NCBI RefSeq assembly: GCF_001649575.2
Contig: NC_051445.1
Coordinates: 7,152,866-7,216,865, forward strand
From: Kryptolebias marmoratus
Taxonomy: Eukaryota > Chordata > Actinopteri > Cyprinodontiformes > Rivulidae
Reading direction: 5' to 3'
Length of the DNA: 64,000 bases
Part shown: in pieces, positions 49,991-63,671 of the stretch
Layout of the letters: the number at the start of each line of letters is the position of its first letter
Numbering within the stretch: the stretch's first letter is position 1
Notes under the pieces: generated by a model
Databases searched by the model: none
Told to the model about the DNA's origin: nothing
The model's input: only the letters and a program-made list of their open reading frames with translations
Translations under genes and position numbers: made by a program

Positions 49991-51489
49991 GTTGTGGTTT
50001 CAGTGCTTCAGTTTATGTATTCTTCATACATCAGGGCTATTGCTGGGTGACTGTTTTGCTATTAAAGTTTCAGATGCACTAGTAAACTAGATTCTCTGTT
50101 GATGAAGGGCCACATGGAGAAAACACAGGGTTCTTCTTCTTGCTCTTACACACATGCACACATTTCTTGTTGCACTGGTAAGTAGCAGCGTGTGCAAACA
50201 TACAGTAGGTACAAATGCAACAAGATCTGGAGCTTAGCCTCTATGTTTTGGTATATTTCTAAATAAATTAATAGTAATCTCACATTGCCAATGTAAATCA
50301 AGTTAGAGGCGACTTAGAGATCAAGCAGGATTAATTTCCACACTGGAAACAAAGACTCAGGACGCGACATGAAGGGATGAGACAGTAAACAACAGGTCAA
50401 AACAGAATGGATCACTGAGCAGGACACGATGTAACACAGTGGGACGCCACAAGACAGGACTAGGACAAAAATAACGTGTCATAGTTGTTGATGTCAGCTG
50501 CTGACTAGAGGTTTTTTTTTTTTTGCTTGTGACTTTTTAGCTTTAACACACACATATATGTCTGGTTTTCTCAGTTTACTAGACAGTTAAGCTTTCATCG
50601 CAGTTACAGTTTTTGAAATACTGAAGGGTTAAACTGAGCCATGCAAATAAAAAGTGCATTCTTTGCTCTGCTTTTTTCATTTTTAATGAAGGCAATTAGA
50701 ATCTGCAACAAAAGCTTCATAAAAAACAAACATGAAATATGTTTTTCTTTTGCTGATCAAGAGGCAGACAAGTGAAAAAAACAAACAAACTTAATTCATA
50801 ATAATGCTGATTTAAACTAAAAAAGTCACAATTTTTTATTACAGGAGAAGAGATTTGGTCACAAATAGTAATTTTACAAAAAAAACAAAACATCAACATT
50901 CAAATATAGGGGCAAATATAGGTGTTGCTTTAGGACAAAACCATTTTTTTAAATATTTGCAAAGTTTCTTTTAAAGAAGAATATAAAAACACTAAAGAGA
51001 CAAATTTAAAATAACATAAATAAGATTATTTTAACAGCAGTCTAAAGAAGAAAAAGAAAAAAGCTAAGTTACTCGTGGTGGTGCCAGCTAACATCTGGCA
51101 GCCGTGCAAACACACTTTAGATTGATGGATCCACCTGTGCACAGTCACAACCTATTCTCTTAGGAAAACTGGAGTTAGACTTCAACAGCTTTTCCCCTGA
51201 AACCATCCAGCAGGATTTGACTATTATTTTTAAATAATTTTTCAATCAAACTGCCACATATAGCTGCATAATTACACATGCAAAACATCTTGTAACATCT
51301 ACCCTGTTGGTTAAAATCTGTCTGCTCTGATGTTCAGACGTCACCGGTGGTTGGAGGAACCTCGTGATGACTTTATTTTCACCGTTGCGAGCAATTATTT
51401 CGTATTCAGCTGAGTTTGTTTTTGTGTCAGTTTGATTTGATTTGACAAGACAAGACTCAGGAATCTCATGACATTAAATTCTTTTCAAC

Positions 51490-51945
51490 ATAAACAAAAA
51501 CTAAAACTTACTCGTGTCAGGATCTGTGTTTTTGGGTTTTACTATTTTGTGTTATGGAGTTTAGTTTCTGTGTTGTTTTTTGTGATGTCTTGTGTTCAGT
51601 TTTGTTTCTCTGTGTTCTCCTTTGTGGCATCAGCCTTTTTCCCTCAGTCAGTACTTTTCCATTGTCAGCCTGCCACATCCATCTGCACTTGTTTCATGTT
51701 AACATTTTCTCACCTGTCTCCAATCTCCTCACCAGCTTCAGTCCATATCGTCTGTCAGTCTCTACTATTCTTCAGTGGATCATTGTTGCTCTCATGCACT
51801 GTCCTGTTCATTACTTAAATTCTTTGTACTCTGTTTGCTGTCATGGCAGCTTTTGTTTTTTCTTAGTTAAATAAACCTGCAAGTTTTACTCAAGCTGCTC
51901 ATATAGTCTGCCTTTCCCAGGTCTGATTCTATTTGAACCGTGATA
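51490..51945 (+). mobile_element. Retroelement-like repeat (possible solo LTR)
   Basis: It begins CGTGTCAGGATCTGTGTTTTTG, is CT-rich through the middle, then has AGTTAAATAAACCTGCAAG and ends near TTGAACCGTGATAA. The shape (TG start, internal AATAAA) is LTR-like, similar to the block at 35440. The open frames in it are by-products of composition. Confidence 0.4.
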
Positions 51946-54900
51946 AGTTGTGTTGCTCTAAATTTATTTCAATGTTGCAAACACAAAGGTTCACACAGAA
52001 AGATTTGAAGGGGGGCAAGATGAGGGCAGCTGACAATCTTGGGGTGGCACACCAAAACCAAGAGCCATAAAAGAATTGAAAGGATTTTTTATGCAGTTGT
52101 CAAAGTGTATATAGGCTATTTGAAAAAAATGATAGGAGAGACCATTGCCTTACCTGGACCCCCCCTTGGTAGCACCTCTAGGCAAACATCAATTTTTAAC
52201 AGCTAAAAAGAAAAAAAGAGGGAACATTAAGCAGAATATTAAGTCATCTCTATAAGAATCTATAAGATTTTTCTTTAGAAGCACAGGTGCTAATGAAAGG
52301 ACAGCGTTGTGCAAAAAAAGTGCCAATAGGTAGAGCTTCAGAGGGTGACTGGGGTTGGGAGTGATGGCCTTCACCAGCAGCTGCAGCACTTGGCAGCAAA
52401 TCCACCCTCCCTGCACTGCTTTTCCCTGAATGACACCCCATTCATCTAAGATCACGGAGTCTTCAAGTGGAGTTGCTTCATTCTCCTTACCCAAAACACC
52501 AGACAGTCTCGGTATTGATGCTATATTTATAAGTAGGTAGCTGCAGAGTGAAAAGAGATCAGGTGCCTCAGGTCTTCTTACCTGTAACCCACAAGTTCAC
52601 CTATGCAAAAGAACTCAGGTTATCTGATGTGAGCTGCTGTTTGATCCACACTGACATGGATCAAGTTTGAGCATGTATGTTTAATGGGCGATGTCACACC
52701 GGTATGGTTGCGATGCAATATTTATGGTCTAATGAGAGCAACCGATACACTGCTCTTACCGAGCTGATCCGCACTATGGTGTGTGTGAAAATAACTTTAA
52801 AACTTTTAAGCCAAAGGTTACGCCGTGTCAAGGAAACACTTCATAAAAGTACGCCATGCAACCATCCGTCAGTGCATCAAGTCAGCAACTGAAGTTGCTG
52901 TTGCATGAAGATCAAATTGCAAAACGCAGGAGCCACGTGGTGTACTTAATTTTTATCTTAAATAAACAAACAAACAAACAAAAAAACTTGTACCTCTTCT
53001 TGCTGTTTGAGTGATTTATTTTTGAATTTCATGTTTTCCGTTTATGAATAATCTTGTTAAATAAAGAGACATTTAGGAGTTTTAAAGTAAGAGGCCTTTC
53101 GGACCATCCTGGCTAACCTTAAATAGAAGCTCCTTCTTTTCCTGTTGACATTGAACCATGGCAAAAATACTTCAACAGTAGGCCTATAAAAGCTTATAAA
53201 AATAAAAAAAGAAAATAAAACAGCCTTATAAATAATGTAATTTAAAGTAGTTGTTTTTGTCCATTTATTTGCAGTTCCATAGTTTTATCCTCACGGTATA
53301 CAACAGGAGGCTTCAGATGTTTTATATGAATATTAAAATATATTTGTCTTGTTTTTCTTCTTCCTATGCATTCATATCAATCTCAATTAGCTTTAAAAAT
53401 AGAATTTACAAGTAGGGAGTTGGATACTTGATGAGGTTTAGAGAAAACAATAGATTTTCTTGTTAAATTCATGACCTAAAAACCTCTGCAGACTAATGCA
53501 GGCTCATTGGGTTCATTAAGTCAAGATGGGCACATACAAAATAAATACCACAAACCAATCCAGGATGCCCTGTGTCCATACCTAAACATGTCAAAAAGGC
53601 CTTCAGAGTGTAGGCGGCCACATGTTATCAACTGTAATGTAAGTCAGTAAGTTGAGCAGAAACAACAGTGTTACTAAAGTTACTGTGTTGAAGAAAAAGA
53701 GTTATTATGATTCAATGAACTTCGTCTCTTTGTCTCTTTGTTGTCTTGCCTGAGGCCATATTGAGAAGCTCCTGAGGAAACATCTGGCATATCAAGGAGA
53801 CACTTCTCCCGCTCTCCCTCCTCCACATTCCCAAAAACAAGTCCTTGAACACTGGCGGCTGCTTATAGTGACTCGACTCTGCAGCATAATTTGAGCTAAT
53901 AATAGTTTAAGATCATAGTAATTTCACTTTATTCAGGAGATTTACACGTATCCATGTTGCCAATTTGATAAACAAGTGAGACAATTATGTCTCATTTTGA
54001 ACTTGTTTCAGAGCCCTTTTGCACTTCGTAAGGTGAAGGGTTGAGTCTCGGTACAAATCACGTAATGATGAAGAAAATTAAAGATTTATGAAATGCACAA
54101 AATCTTACCTCGTTTCAGTTGTCGTGGAAGTGCCACTTTTAGCTTTGACAAAAACATTTTTTTCTTTTTCTTAGTATTAGACAGTGTTGTATCCACTGTT
54201 AACTTTGATGCACTGATAAACTTTAACAGTGAATCAGTGCAAAAAAAGAGTTGAAGTAAACCGTGTATCAAAGCAAATTCTAGTGTGGAGCGTTTTTACT
54301 TTAATTAGTGACAATGCATATAAAGATTCTGTCTTCAGAAACAGAATCAGAATCATATGTATTGGCCAAGAGTGTAAAAAGAACACACTGATGGATTATC
54401 TCTTTCTCAGACAGAGAATTTTATGATTTTTATAGTTGAAATTTCTGGGATAAGTTATAAAGATTGTTGAAAATTGATCTCAGTGGAACGTTAATGACAT
54501 GACAAAGTTTATTGTGATCTCTGTCATTAGAATACTGGTTGTTGAGAACATCTGTGGGCTTGTTCTGTGTTTGAGTGGAAATTCAGGCATTAGTAGAATG
54601 GATTACTACGTCACCTGCAAGCTAACATAGAGACATGGGAGATAAAGTACTCCCTTAAGGACTCCCTTAAGGAATTCCTAAGAGCGCACTGCAAATTATC
54701 TTCATTATGTCCTTCGATGAAACAACAACATATTGGTTATGTCAATGACAAAACTGTCACAAAGAAATTCACACAGCCAGAGCAGAGACATCCATGTTTC
54801 AACCTGCTCATAAAATGCAGACTAAAAATGGAATTACATATATTCAAAAAGCTTCTTCTCTTAGCTCTGTCAGTTATTGTATTATACTTTGATAACACTT

Positions 54901-56755
54901 GCTCTAAATTTGTTTTTTCTTCCAAAATAAACTTATTTTCTATAGTCTTACTTAAGAATGAAAACCAGCTACACTGAATTTCTCTCTGTATAAAATTCAG
55001 TTGCTTAACCATTAATAGGTCATTAAAACACTTGTTTTTTGTGATCTACTGTATATACTATGTGAACCAGTCAGGTAATTTTTCTTTTGTGACACAGAAG
55101 ATGCTAACAAAGAACATGACAGTATCCAGGTCATCTGTCCAAGCAGTTTCCCCCAAGCTATGTTATCTGACTGAAACAATATCCATCATGTCAAAACATG
55201 ATGGATCTATCTCACCATATTTAATCAAAGTTCAAATGTAAGCATAAACTACGCACAAACTACAAAACCCAGTGACAAAAAGGCTTAGAGTTAATGTTAA
55301 AGCAAGAAGAAAACTTTAATATTGCATCTAGTTACTGCTGAGTGTGGTGTAACATTTAAAATTTATCTAAAAAATGGAACACAAATAGGAACGATACATG
55401 CATTTTAGGCAAAGTAGTACCAGCTGACGTGCTCTAATGACATGTCTGTTGACTAAATATTTTAGTAAGTTTGATAAAAATAAAGTTTTTACAAATCATG
55501 CAGATGGAAAACAGTTTTGTTACATTTTCCCGAAAGAAATAACAACCTCCTGCTGGTTCCAAACCCAGCAGAATCGTTAAGATTTATTTTCTGGAGAACA
55601 TGAAATTCATTTTGAATTTTGTGACATCTACAGTATGTTGGAAAGAACACAAAAAAGGTAATTTATCATAGGTCTCATCCCTAAGCTGGGGAGCCTTTAT
55701 TGTTAGTTTTTCTTGCACTATGTCGCTTTTTAGCATATTTTTTTGCACAAAGGGAACTAATCTGCAGCCATGTGGAGTCATAACAGATGCAGCAACCTTG
55801 TGGCTTAAAATTAAACTCTGATCACAAATGTTTGAAAGTCAAGCTACAGTGCTTGTTTAAGAAAAAAAAAAAGACTACAAAAAGGTTGAAAGAGAGCAAA
55901 GGATAGTCCTAAAACCAAATCATTTGGAGACAAAATGGTCAACCATTGCATTGTTTTTGCCTTTTTTCTAACATTCGCTCACTATTTTCACTTATTTTTA
56001 AATATTGTCTTTACTATAACTTCATTTGGTGCTAAAATTACTTGGCTAATATTAGGAATTAAAAATACTTGAAGTTAGCCTTATCATGTACTTAAAATGT
56101 ATAAATAAATAATCAAAAGTGCTTTGTTCAGCTTTAGGGAAACACCATAACTAGCCATTAAATGTACCACAATTTAAAGAGCAAAGCCTAGCAAGCATTT
56201 CTGACATGAATATATCTATTAACGCCCCCCAAAATTAATCACCTACTGGGAATTTTCAAACATTTACTATGTTGAGAGATGATAAATGATTAGCTGATGG
56301 TAAAAATTTGATTTTAACATATAAGTTTGTTAGTATTTACAAGCTCACGGGGATTAGCAGTTAAAATTCATCATTTCCATATTAGTTAAAACTCCGGAGA
56401 GATGACAGCCACACTGCTTGAGGAGTTAATGACTTAGACTTGTCTTTGGAACTGACAAAACAAATTACCTCTGAAAATACCTGTCAATCAATTTAGAAAA
56501 CCATGCTTTGTGCTTTTTTTGTTAAATGTTGCAATTAACCCTTCATAAACAGTTACCACAGTTCATTATATTTTGTTTCAGTTTAAGAACAACAAAAACA
56601 GCTTTAAGCCTCCAAACATCTTCACTTATACATAGATAATTATTACAGAACAGATAAAAAAGTCCTGGAAGCATCCAAATTTGGAATATTTTAACTGTGA
56701 CATTGGTTAAAGTCACAGCAAGCCCTGAAGGAACAGCTTTTTTTTTTTCTTTTCA
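51946..56755. other. Gene-poor AT-rich DNA
   Basis: No gene supported. A minus-strand frame at 52189-52494 lacks recognisable homology. An (AAAC)n run lies near 52965-52985. Confidence 0.35.
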
Positions 56756-57000
56756 CCGAGAATGAGGACAAGAGCACCAAGAGCTCCAGTGACCTCTGTA
56801 ATCATCGGGTGGAGAAACAGAGGCTACATTTGCTTTAGGTGTCGGCAATTAATTCAGACTGGAGCCCACTCCAGACATTTGTCCCCATTTTTCCTCCAGA
56901 CTTCCTCATTCCTCTCCTCACCTCCTGCACCCACCTCCCAAGCACTCAATTACAGCACATACCCATTTCCATTATAGCTAATTCATGTGTATCCCCATTT
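56755..57000. promoter_or_regulatory. Candidate conserved non-coding block
   Basis: Less AT-rich unique sequence with CAATTA and TAATTC homeodomain-type words and a CT-rich part. No coding signal was seen. Confidence 0.22.
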
Positions 57001-57099
57001 TAGAAAATATATAAACACAGTCTTCTGCGGCACAATAGATGACTGCTGAACATGCAGCCCTAAAACTCAAAAATGATTAGAAGTAATTTAATTTATTAT

Positions 57100-57430
57100 A
57101 TAAACCCGATTTTGAAACAGTTGGTACGTTGTATAATATGTAAATTAAAAAACAAAATGCGCTGATTTTCAATTCTCTTAAATTCATATTTTATTTACAT
57201 AATGGAAATATACATTTGAAAATATGCAGTAAACATCAAATGTTGAAACTAAGACATGAAATAAAATTCAAAATTACCTTATTTTTTGCCCCCAAAACAC
57301 TACAGGTTCTTAGTTTTTTAGTTTTGATATGTTCCATTGTGGATATGGGTTCATAAGTTTTGCAAATCATTGCATCGTGTTTTATTTAAATTTGACACAA
57401 CGTCTCAACTTTTTTGGAACTGGAGTTTTA
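57100..57430. mobile_element. Tc1-like MITE (about 330 bp)
   Basis: The left part AAACCCGATTTTGAAACAG and the right part CTCAACTTTTTTGGAACTGG are inverted ends of the same Tc1-like family. The interior keeps only AATTCATATTTTATTTAC and ATTGCATCGTGTTTTATTT, so it is internally deleted. Confidence 0.65.
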
Positions 57431-60400
57431 GGTAATAAAACCCTGAGTCCAGTTATTAAGACAGCTCAAGGTTTTTTTTTTTTTCTTCAAAGTTACCAAA
57501 ATTTGAATGTTTGAGAAACTGTATTTCTTCCCAGACTACCCAGATGCCACAAAACTCATTTCATACCAAAGGAATCAAATCTTTCTGTAAAAGGCCACAG
57601 TCACAGCAGGACCAAACCTTTAGCATTTCAAATTCAGCCTCTAAAGTACAAAAAAAAAAGGAAAAAAAAAAAATGCATTTACTTTAGAACTAATATCCCC
57701 ATCCCCCCAGTTTTTCAGAAGAGCACTTCATCTGACATGGAAACAGGCTGCTGCCGGAGTATTTTCCTCAAATCTCTCTGTACAGACAGCAGCGAGTGTC
57801 TGCATATCTGGTCAAGTGAATTTGTAAATGTTAACCAAGAGCAAACAAGAGAAAAATGAGGTTTGACTTTTGTGACGAGGGTGTTCTGAACATGAACAAT
57901 GTGTGCTCAGTGAGCAGGAAAATTGAAGACAGCATCTTTCTGCTGGTTATTTACCTGCAGTGTTAAAGATGTCGCTCAGCTGTTGGCGACGGTTGAGCAC
58001 CAGTGATTAAAATCAAAAAGGACAAAGAATTCCTGGTAAAACTGTCATCTTTGAATTTTTCTTGATAGCTTCAAAACTGGAAAACTAATATTTTTTCAAG
58101 CTGTGTTTTCTTTGCCTTCTGACTGGTTGGGTGTACCTTGGTAAAGACATTCTTGCTCCAGTTTTAGTTGCACCACTTTTTTTTCCCACCTCAAATAGGA
58201 TCAGTGAAGGATTAGTTATGTGTTGAGAACAGAATCAGCAATCACAGTGACATGTTGGCTTCCTTTCACCTGAAGATCATCTCAGAGCGTGCATGCTTGT
58301 GCTGGAGACAGATATCAGCTCACAACATCTGATACACCTGCAGAAACGTGGATGACACCTGCATGAGACTTTTTTTTTCTTTCTTTCTTCCTCTCTCTCT
58401 CCTTTGGTTGCCTGAGGCGCCTCTAGATGGCACTGTGCAGCTGTTTTTAAATGTCGCTCAGAAAAACGATCCGGTCCTTGTTTGTCTCTGGTTTGACTGG
58501 CTGGATGTTCTGCTGAGTTCAGAAGAGCATTTCACTGTTTCATTTCCCTGCAATGCTCTTCCTCTTCTTTTTTTAAAAAATTATTCCTTTGTTTGTCATA
58601 ACCAGTTTTGCTTAAAGAAAATGTCTCTTTGGTCAGTTGGAAGGTCAGTAACAGATGAGGAATTGCACAGTAAGAATCCTTCAGCTCTCAAGAGTATGTC
58701 TTCATACATTTTGGCAATAATGACTGATGTTTTTTTCCTTTTTTTCTCAACATCACAACATTCAGCTTCCCAATAACTAGCTGACAGGGAGAACGGCTTA
58801 AGATAAACAACCTTGGATTAACCTCTGGCAAAATACCCAAAGCTGAGCCCCAAGTCTTACCAAGGTCACTGCATTAGTTTTACAGAAAGGAGGATACTTT
58901 TCCTGATCTGTTTCCACTTTCAAAATTTGATTCCATTTTGCTTATTATAGAGGCTGCTAGATGTGGACCCCCCCCNTAGTCACCCCTCCGCAGCCCCTTT
59001 GTCCTGCTCTGGATGTCACACAAAGGACACATACTTGGTGCTTTGCCGGCAGAGTGAAGGAAGTCTGAGACTTCATGTTGTCTCTGCAAGTGAAATTAAT
59101 CATCTGTGAGTTGGTAAGAGTTCGGCACTTATGAGGAACTCTTTATGGCATTTAGTTTTGTTTATCATGGTAGAGTTTAATGAACTATGTGAAGATTCTT
59201 TAAATAATTCATATTGTGTTATTAAAGCTCATTTCTAAGGAGAATTATAAATAAACTAACAAACTGTAATACAATGCATCACCATGCATTTCTTCATGTG
59301 TCTCAATGACTTCAAATGTCAGGGATGTTGTTTTTTTTTTAAAGAAAGAAGTAAGTTAAACTTTTTGCTGTTTGTGTTACAATATCTTGACAGTGCATCA
59401 AATAAAAAAAATCTAAACAAACACATCTAAATCTACATCTTTTGGTTTCTCCCAGTGCCTGTTTTGAAATATTCAAAAAGTCATTGTACTTTATTGAAAA
59501 CCATCCGAGGTATGGAGTTATCTCTAACTGATGTTAGTCAGCTGTACGTCTGCACTTGTTGGGGTTTTTGGCTGAAGCAAAGCAGAGAGGGACGGGGGAG
59601 GCGCCTCCATGGCCCAAAAACTCCATCAAGTAACTCTGACCTCCTCTCATACCTGAAATGCAGTTATGTGAATTTTTTTTCATTTTAAATTTGTTGTTTG
59701 TTGTTCATTGATCATAAAAAAATTATTTTTTTACTTTTTTTGTACTATTTCTGAGATATGTTGCAGATGCATCAAACTAGAAAGACTCCCAGTGTCATTG
59801 TATCCAAGCCAAACAATGAAAATGAAGATGATTCTGTTGTATCTATTCTCTACTCAAGCAGGAACACTGAGAAATAAAAAAAAGTGTTAAGATAACAATC
59901 ACATGGTTGGTAGTAAGTACTAGCTTAAAGACAAAATGTGTCTTTTATTAGTTTCCCATGAGAAAATAGGGATTTTGGAAGTCCGCAAATTCCACAAAGG
60001 TCACTAACAGCAGCTGTGCTAAATCATTGTTACGGATGGCAATTAATTAATAATTAATTAACATTAACCTGGTTACATTTCTTTTGTTTAGGCCAACTTC
60101 AAGTTAACCTTTTCTTCTGTGACTTGGGTAGCAGTGTCATTGTGAAGATGTGAAAAGATTTTGTGGTCTGTTTCTGCCCTAAAAGGATTTATCGTGTCAC
60201 TAAGAGACTGAACCATATGACTTGGGAAAACATCTAGACTGTTTTCTGTTTTCTGACAAACCAGGGTTTTGTTTCTTAGTTTTTTAATGGGTAGGTTTTC
60301 ATAGGTAAACAAATGCACATGGTAGTTGGCACCCAGCCACAAATTTTGCTTACAAAGTTTTAATTTAAGGGCAAGTTACCTATTAATTATGAGAAAAATA

Positions 60401-60760
60401 ATGTCCAGATTTTGTTTCTTGCTTTATGATTTTTTTGTTTTGTTTTTTGTTCAGTCTTCATGAATGAACTTAAACACTTAGAAACTCCAACTATGTAATT
60501 ATTTATATATTGCAACAGTTATTTTGCTTAATTACTTTAATGAGTGTATTAGCAAGAATGCAGATATTGTTTAAATTAAAATTTTGTAACAAGCAGTTTA
60601 ATTCTAATTAAAATTAAGTTGTATTTTTTGTTAATGCTGTGTTCATTGTTTTGCTGGTTTTTGGTAAGTTGTGTGTGGAACATTCGTTATATCTGACATT
60701 AGAAAGAGCCAATAATATGTACTGCTAATATAAAACAATACTATTTTGAACTGAACCTAA
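57431..60760. other. Gene-poor AT-rich DNA with one single-base N
   Basis: No gene supported. A single N lies at 58976 in a C-run. The frame at 58348-58776 begins in poly(T)/CT-rich sequence and has no recognisable family. Confidence 0.35.
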
Positions 60761-60827
60761 CTGACACAGTTGCAAAATTCTGAAAATGTTTTTTTCTAAC
60801 ATTTTCAGAACTTTGCAGCTGTGTCAG
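60761..60827 (+). ncRNA. 67-nt hairpin with 30-bp arms
   Basis: Arms 60761-60790 and 60798-60827 are inverted copies differing at two positions (one would be a G-U pair on the plus strand). The loop is seven bases. The size suits a miRNA precursor, but it could equally be a tiny palindromic transposon relic. No expression evidence is available. Confidence 0.4.
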
Positions 60828-62150
60828 ACATGAGAATAATTGTAAAGTATTTTATTCAAGAATAGGAAGTATGACAAGTATTAAAACACAAAATGATTAA
60901 CTACAGAGAAACATGCATTACTTCTAAAAACAAAAAAATCCTGCCACATTTGCTGGCATTTAAATTGTGGACAAAACTTTGTGCAAAAGATTATATAAAA
61001 ATGTCCTTCTAATGTGTCCATGTCAGTAACACCTGTAAAGTTCAGAGAATGTCTTTCAGTTTCCTGAAGTTCTCTCTGACTAAATGAGGTAAGATAGCCT
61101 TTAATGCTGGAACCTGGCAGCAGCTTTCAGACTTTAAGATCCCACAAATCCATCTGCAGAAAGAGCAAGGGTAAAAAAACATTTTGGTTGTTATTGTCAA
61201 TTCCCACTGGAGCTGTGGCAATGCTAAGACTGCAGAGAATACTGATAAGACAGCAAAAGAGACTCTACACCTTATCTCGCCAGCACAGTCCTTGTTCGCT
61301 AAGAAATCTTCCTTGCTGTATGTGGAAAAACCCAAACAAAACAGTTTTTTTTTCTTTTTTTTTAATTAATACAACAAATTCTTTTTAGAAGAATCTAGAC
61401 AATCCTGTAAAAGCCCAACAACAGAACACTTTGACAGTGATAATAATTAAAATGAAAGAAATGATTTCCATTTTATTTTTCAACATTTTTTACAAATGCC
61501 TCTGTGTGTTTTCCCCCCCTCGTTTTTTAAAGGCATACGCTCATTGCAAAATCAATTATTTAAGATCATAACCAAGTATTTCTGTGGCCGATGATAAGAC
61601 CATCTGCATCAGGCAGACAGAATGAAGAAAGGAGTCCATATTTAGAAACATCTTATTGAAACAATCTGACTTTATTAAGGAAGACTAATAATGATGTCCT
61701 TTGGATTGCACAGGGTTCTGTTGTGGGTCATTAGGCCCACCAGGATAAGAAATAGTGCCAAACAGCACAGCTGGGTGTGTGACAGTGATAAAGTTATTGG
61801 TTGTTAGGAAAAGTAAAGGTCTTTGTCTCCAATCTGATCAGAATGCTACATGGCAAACATGGGATTTTATGGGTGTTAGATATCAGCCATCGACACATAA
61901 AGAGTCACCTTGCCAGAGCTCTGAATTTGTCCAGCTCAGTGATCCGGCTGCACTTGTGACACTACAGGGGCCTGTAGTCATACACTGAACATCCTGCAGC
62001 TCTACATGATGACACTTTGAAAAGGATGGCACTTTCTTATCTACCACTAGCCTTCAACATGAGTGACTTTGTCTGTCAGAACTAGCTATAGCTCAGTGAG
62101 TATGTAACAGTTCACATATTGCCTGCTTTTTCTTAGGTTAATAATGCACT
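60828..62150. other. Gene-poor AT-rich DNA
   Basis: No gene supported. Overlapping frames occur on both strands near 61040-61390 without splice or family support. Confidence 0.35.
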
Positions 62151-62195
62151 GCAGTGAGTCGCTTTGGGTAAACGCATCTGTAAAATTGCCTATAT
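62150..62195 (+). repeat. Fragment of a common teleost repeat
   Basis: AGTGAGTCGCTTTGGGTAAA and CGCATCTGTAAAATTGCC match the end of a very abundant fish repeat (the 'AGTCGCTTTGGATAAAAGCG' type). Confidence 0.55.
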
Positions 62196-62329
62196 CGTGT
62201 TTCACTGCTAAATACCTTGTCGCATAGAGAAAAAGTGTCTGAGAATCAATTTCTGCTGGCAACAACATATCATTTTCCTCCTCCTCAACGTTCCTGAAGA
62301 TAAGAGCAAACAAGTGGGCCAAGCTGAGA

Positions 62330-63060
62330 AGAGATGATATTTTTGGGAAGCAGCCATCTTTTTGTCAGGATCAAAGTGAAGTGGCTCCGTCTTCTGCCCC
62401 CTGGGCTTTTCATCAACTACTCCTCAAGTTTCAAAAGGGGGATAATGCAAAAGGAAGCTATTATGCGCGCACAGCCATTTCACGCTTGTTGTCTAATTTT
62501 CCATGAAAATCTTTAAGGAGCCACATGCAAATTTGGTAATCAGAGATCTTCTATATAACAAACTCTTTCTGGTACGGCAAGCGGGGAACTGCAGGAGGTG
62601 AGATTTTTTTTATCACCAGGAACCCCGATGTGCTACAGTGCCATTTAATTCATTTTGTGTCATCCCAACTTACCCAAAATTACACGTATTCCCAGGGTTT
62701 CGTGTTTATTGTTACTCTTTCCATTAACAACACTTAGGACAACCTCCTCGTGTTACAAACCCACAGCTGTTGCACATTTAACAGCACTGTGTTAGAAAGT
62801 GCCTGTTGTGTGAAAAGGCATCACGGAGCTTCGGGCTTAATGAACTACACCGAGTGATTAGTGAAAATCACTTTAAAAACATACAGCTTACACTGCAGGC
62901 ACTGCTGGGACTCTCATCTACTCATTAATTGATAAGCAGATCTGAAATGTGATTGGTTGTTCCTTCCAGGAGTGATGTCTCTTAGACTGCCACATTCATT
63001 AGCACCCCCCTCACCCTATCTTTATCATTAAAGAAGCCTATTGGAAACTGACAAAGAAAC
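62330..63060. promoter_or_regulatory. Candidate conserved non-coding block
   Basis: About 700 bp of unique mixed sequence without simple repeats, with many homeodomain-type ATTA words. The frame at 62334-62516 ends without a splice context. This is the strongest-looking enhancer candidate by eye, but untested. Confidence 0.27.
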
Positions 63061-63552
63061 AGTTTTCAGGTGTATGCTTGTTGACCTCAGTGAATCATTT
63101 TAATTGGTTGGCAAATAGCTACCTGCTGCTTCATCAGCCCTCACAGAGGACAATCTTAAAAAAAAAGAAAAAAAAAAAGGCAGTAAGCACGAATGTGTCC
63201 TTACAGTGCATGTCACTCACCACTCCTTTCTCTGTGTTCCAAACAATTATGCAGGGACAACAGCTATTACTGCTTGTTATCCTTTATGATTGGTTTTCAC
63301 ATACAATATGACTTGTTAATAACTGTGCTGAGGACATCAAAAGGACACCTGCCCCATCCCATCAACATCACTGTCAATGAGCATCAGCCTGAACAGGGAA
63401 AAAAAGAGAAGAAAAAAAGAAAAAAAAAAGTCCCATCGCTTCATAGATGGCTTGAGGTGTTTCACATCTTGAGGCAAACTTATCTCAGTGATGACAAAGA
63501 ACTGCTAACCACTTCCATCAAATACTGTTTTTAAATAAGGCAGCTTCTTCTT

Positions 63553-63556
<4 letters not shown>

Positions 63557-63637
<81 letters not shown>

Positions 63638-63665
63638 TGCTACCAATATATATATATATATATAT
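63557..63665. repeat. (TA)n microsatellite, interrupted
   Basis: Two TA runs (to 63632 and from 63645) are separated by GTACTGCTACCA. They lie directly 5' of the LINE fragment. Confidence 0.95.
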
Positions 63666-63671
63666 AAAATA

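Noticed and set aside
51468..51874. Two overlapping Phe/Ser/Cys-rich frames that look like membrane proteins
   Set aside because: They lie in a CT-rich retroelement-like repeat; the hydrophobicity reflects base composition and two frames are open at once.
52189..52494. 101-aa minus-strand frame considered as an exon or transposase remnant
   Set aside because: No family resemblance, and only a composition-driven hydrophobic stretch.
58348..58776. 142-aa plus-strand frame with a hydrophobic start
   Set aside because: Begins in poly(T)/CT-rich sequence, no recognisable family, no splice context or neighbouring exons.
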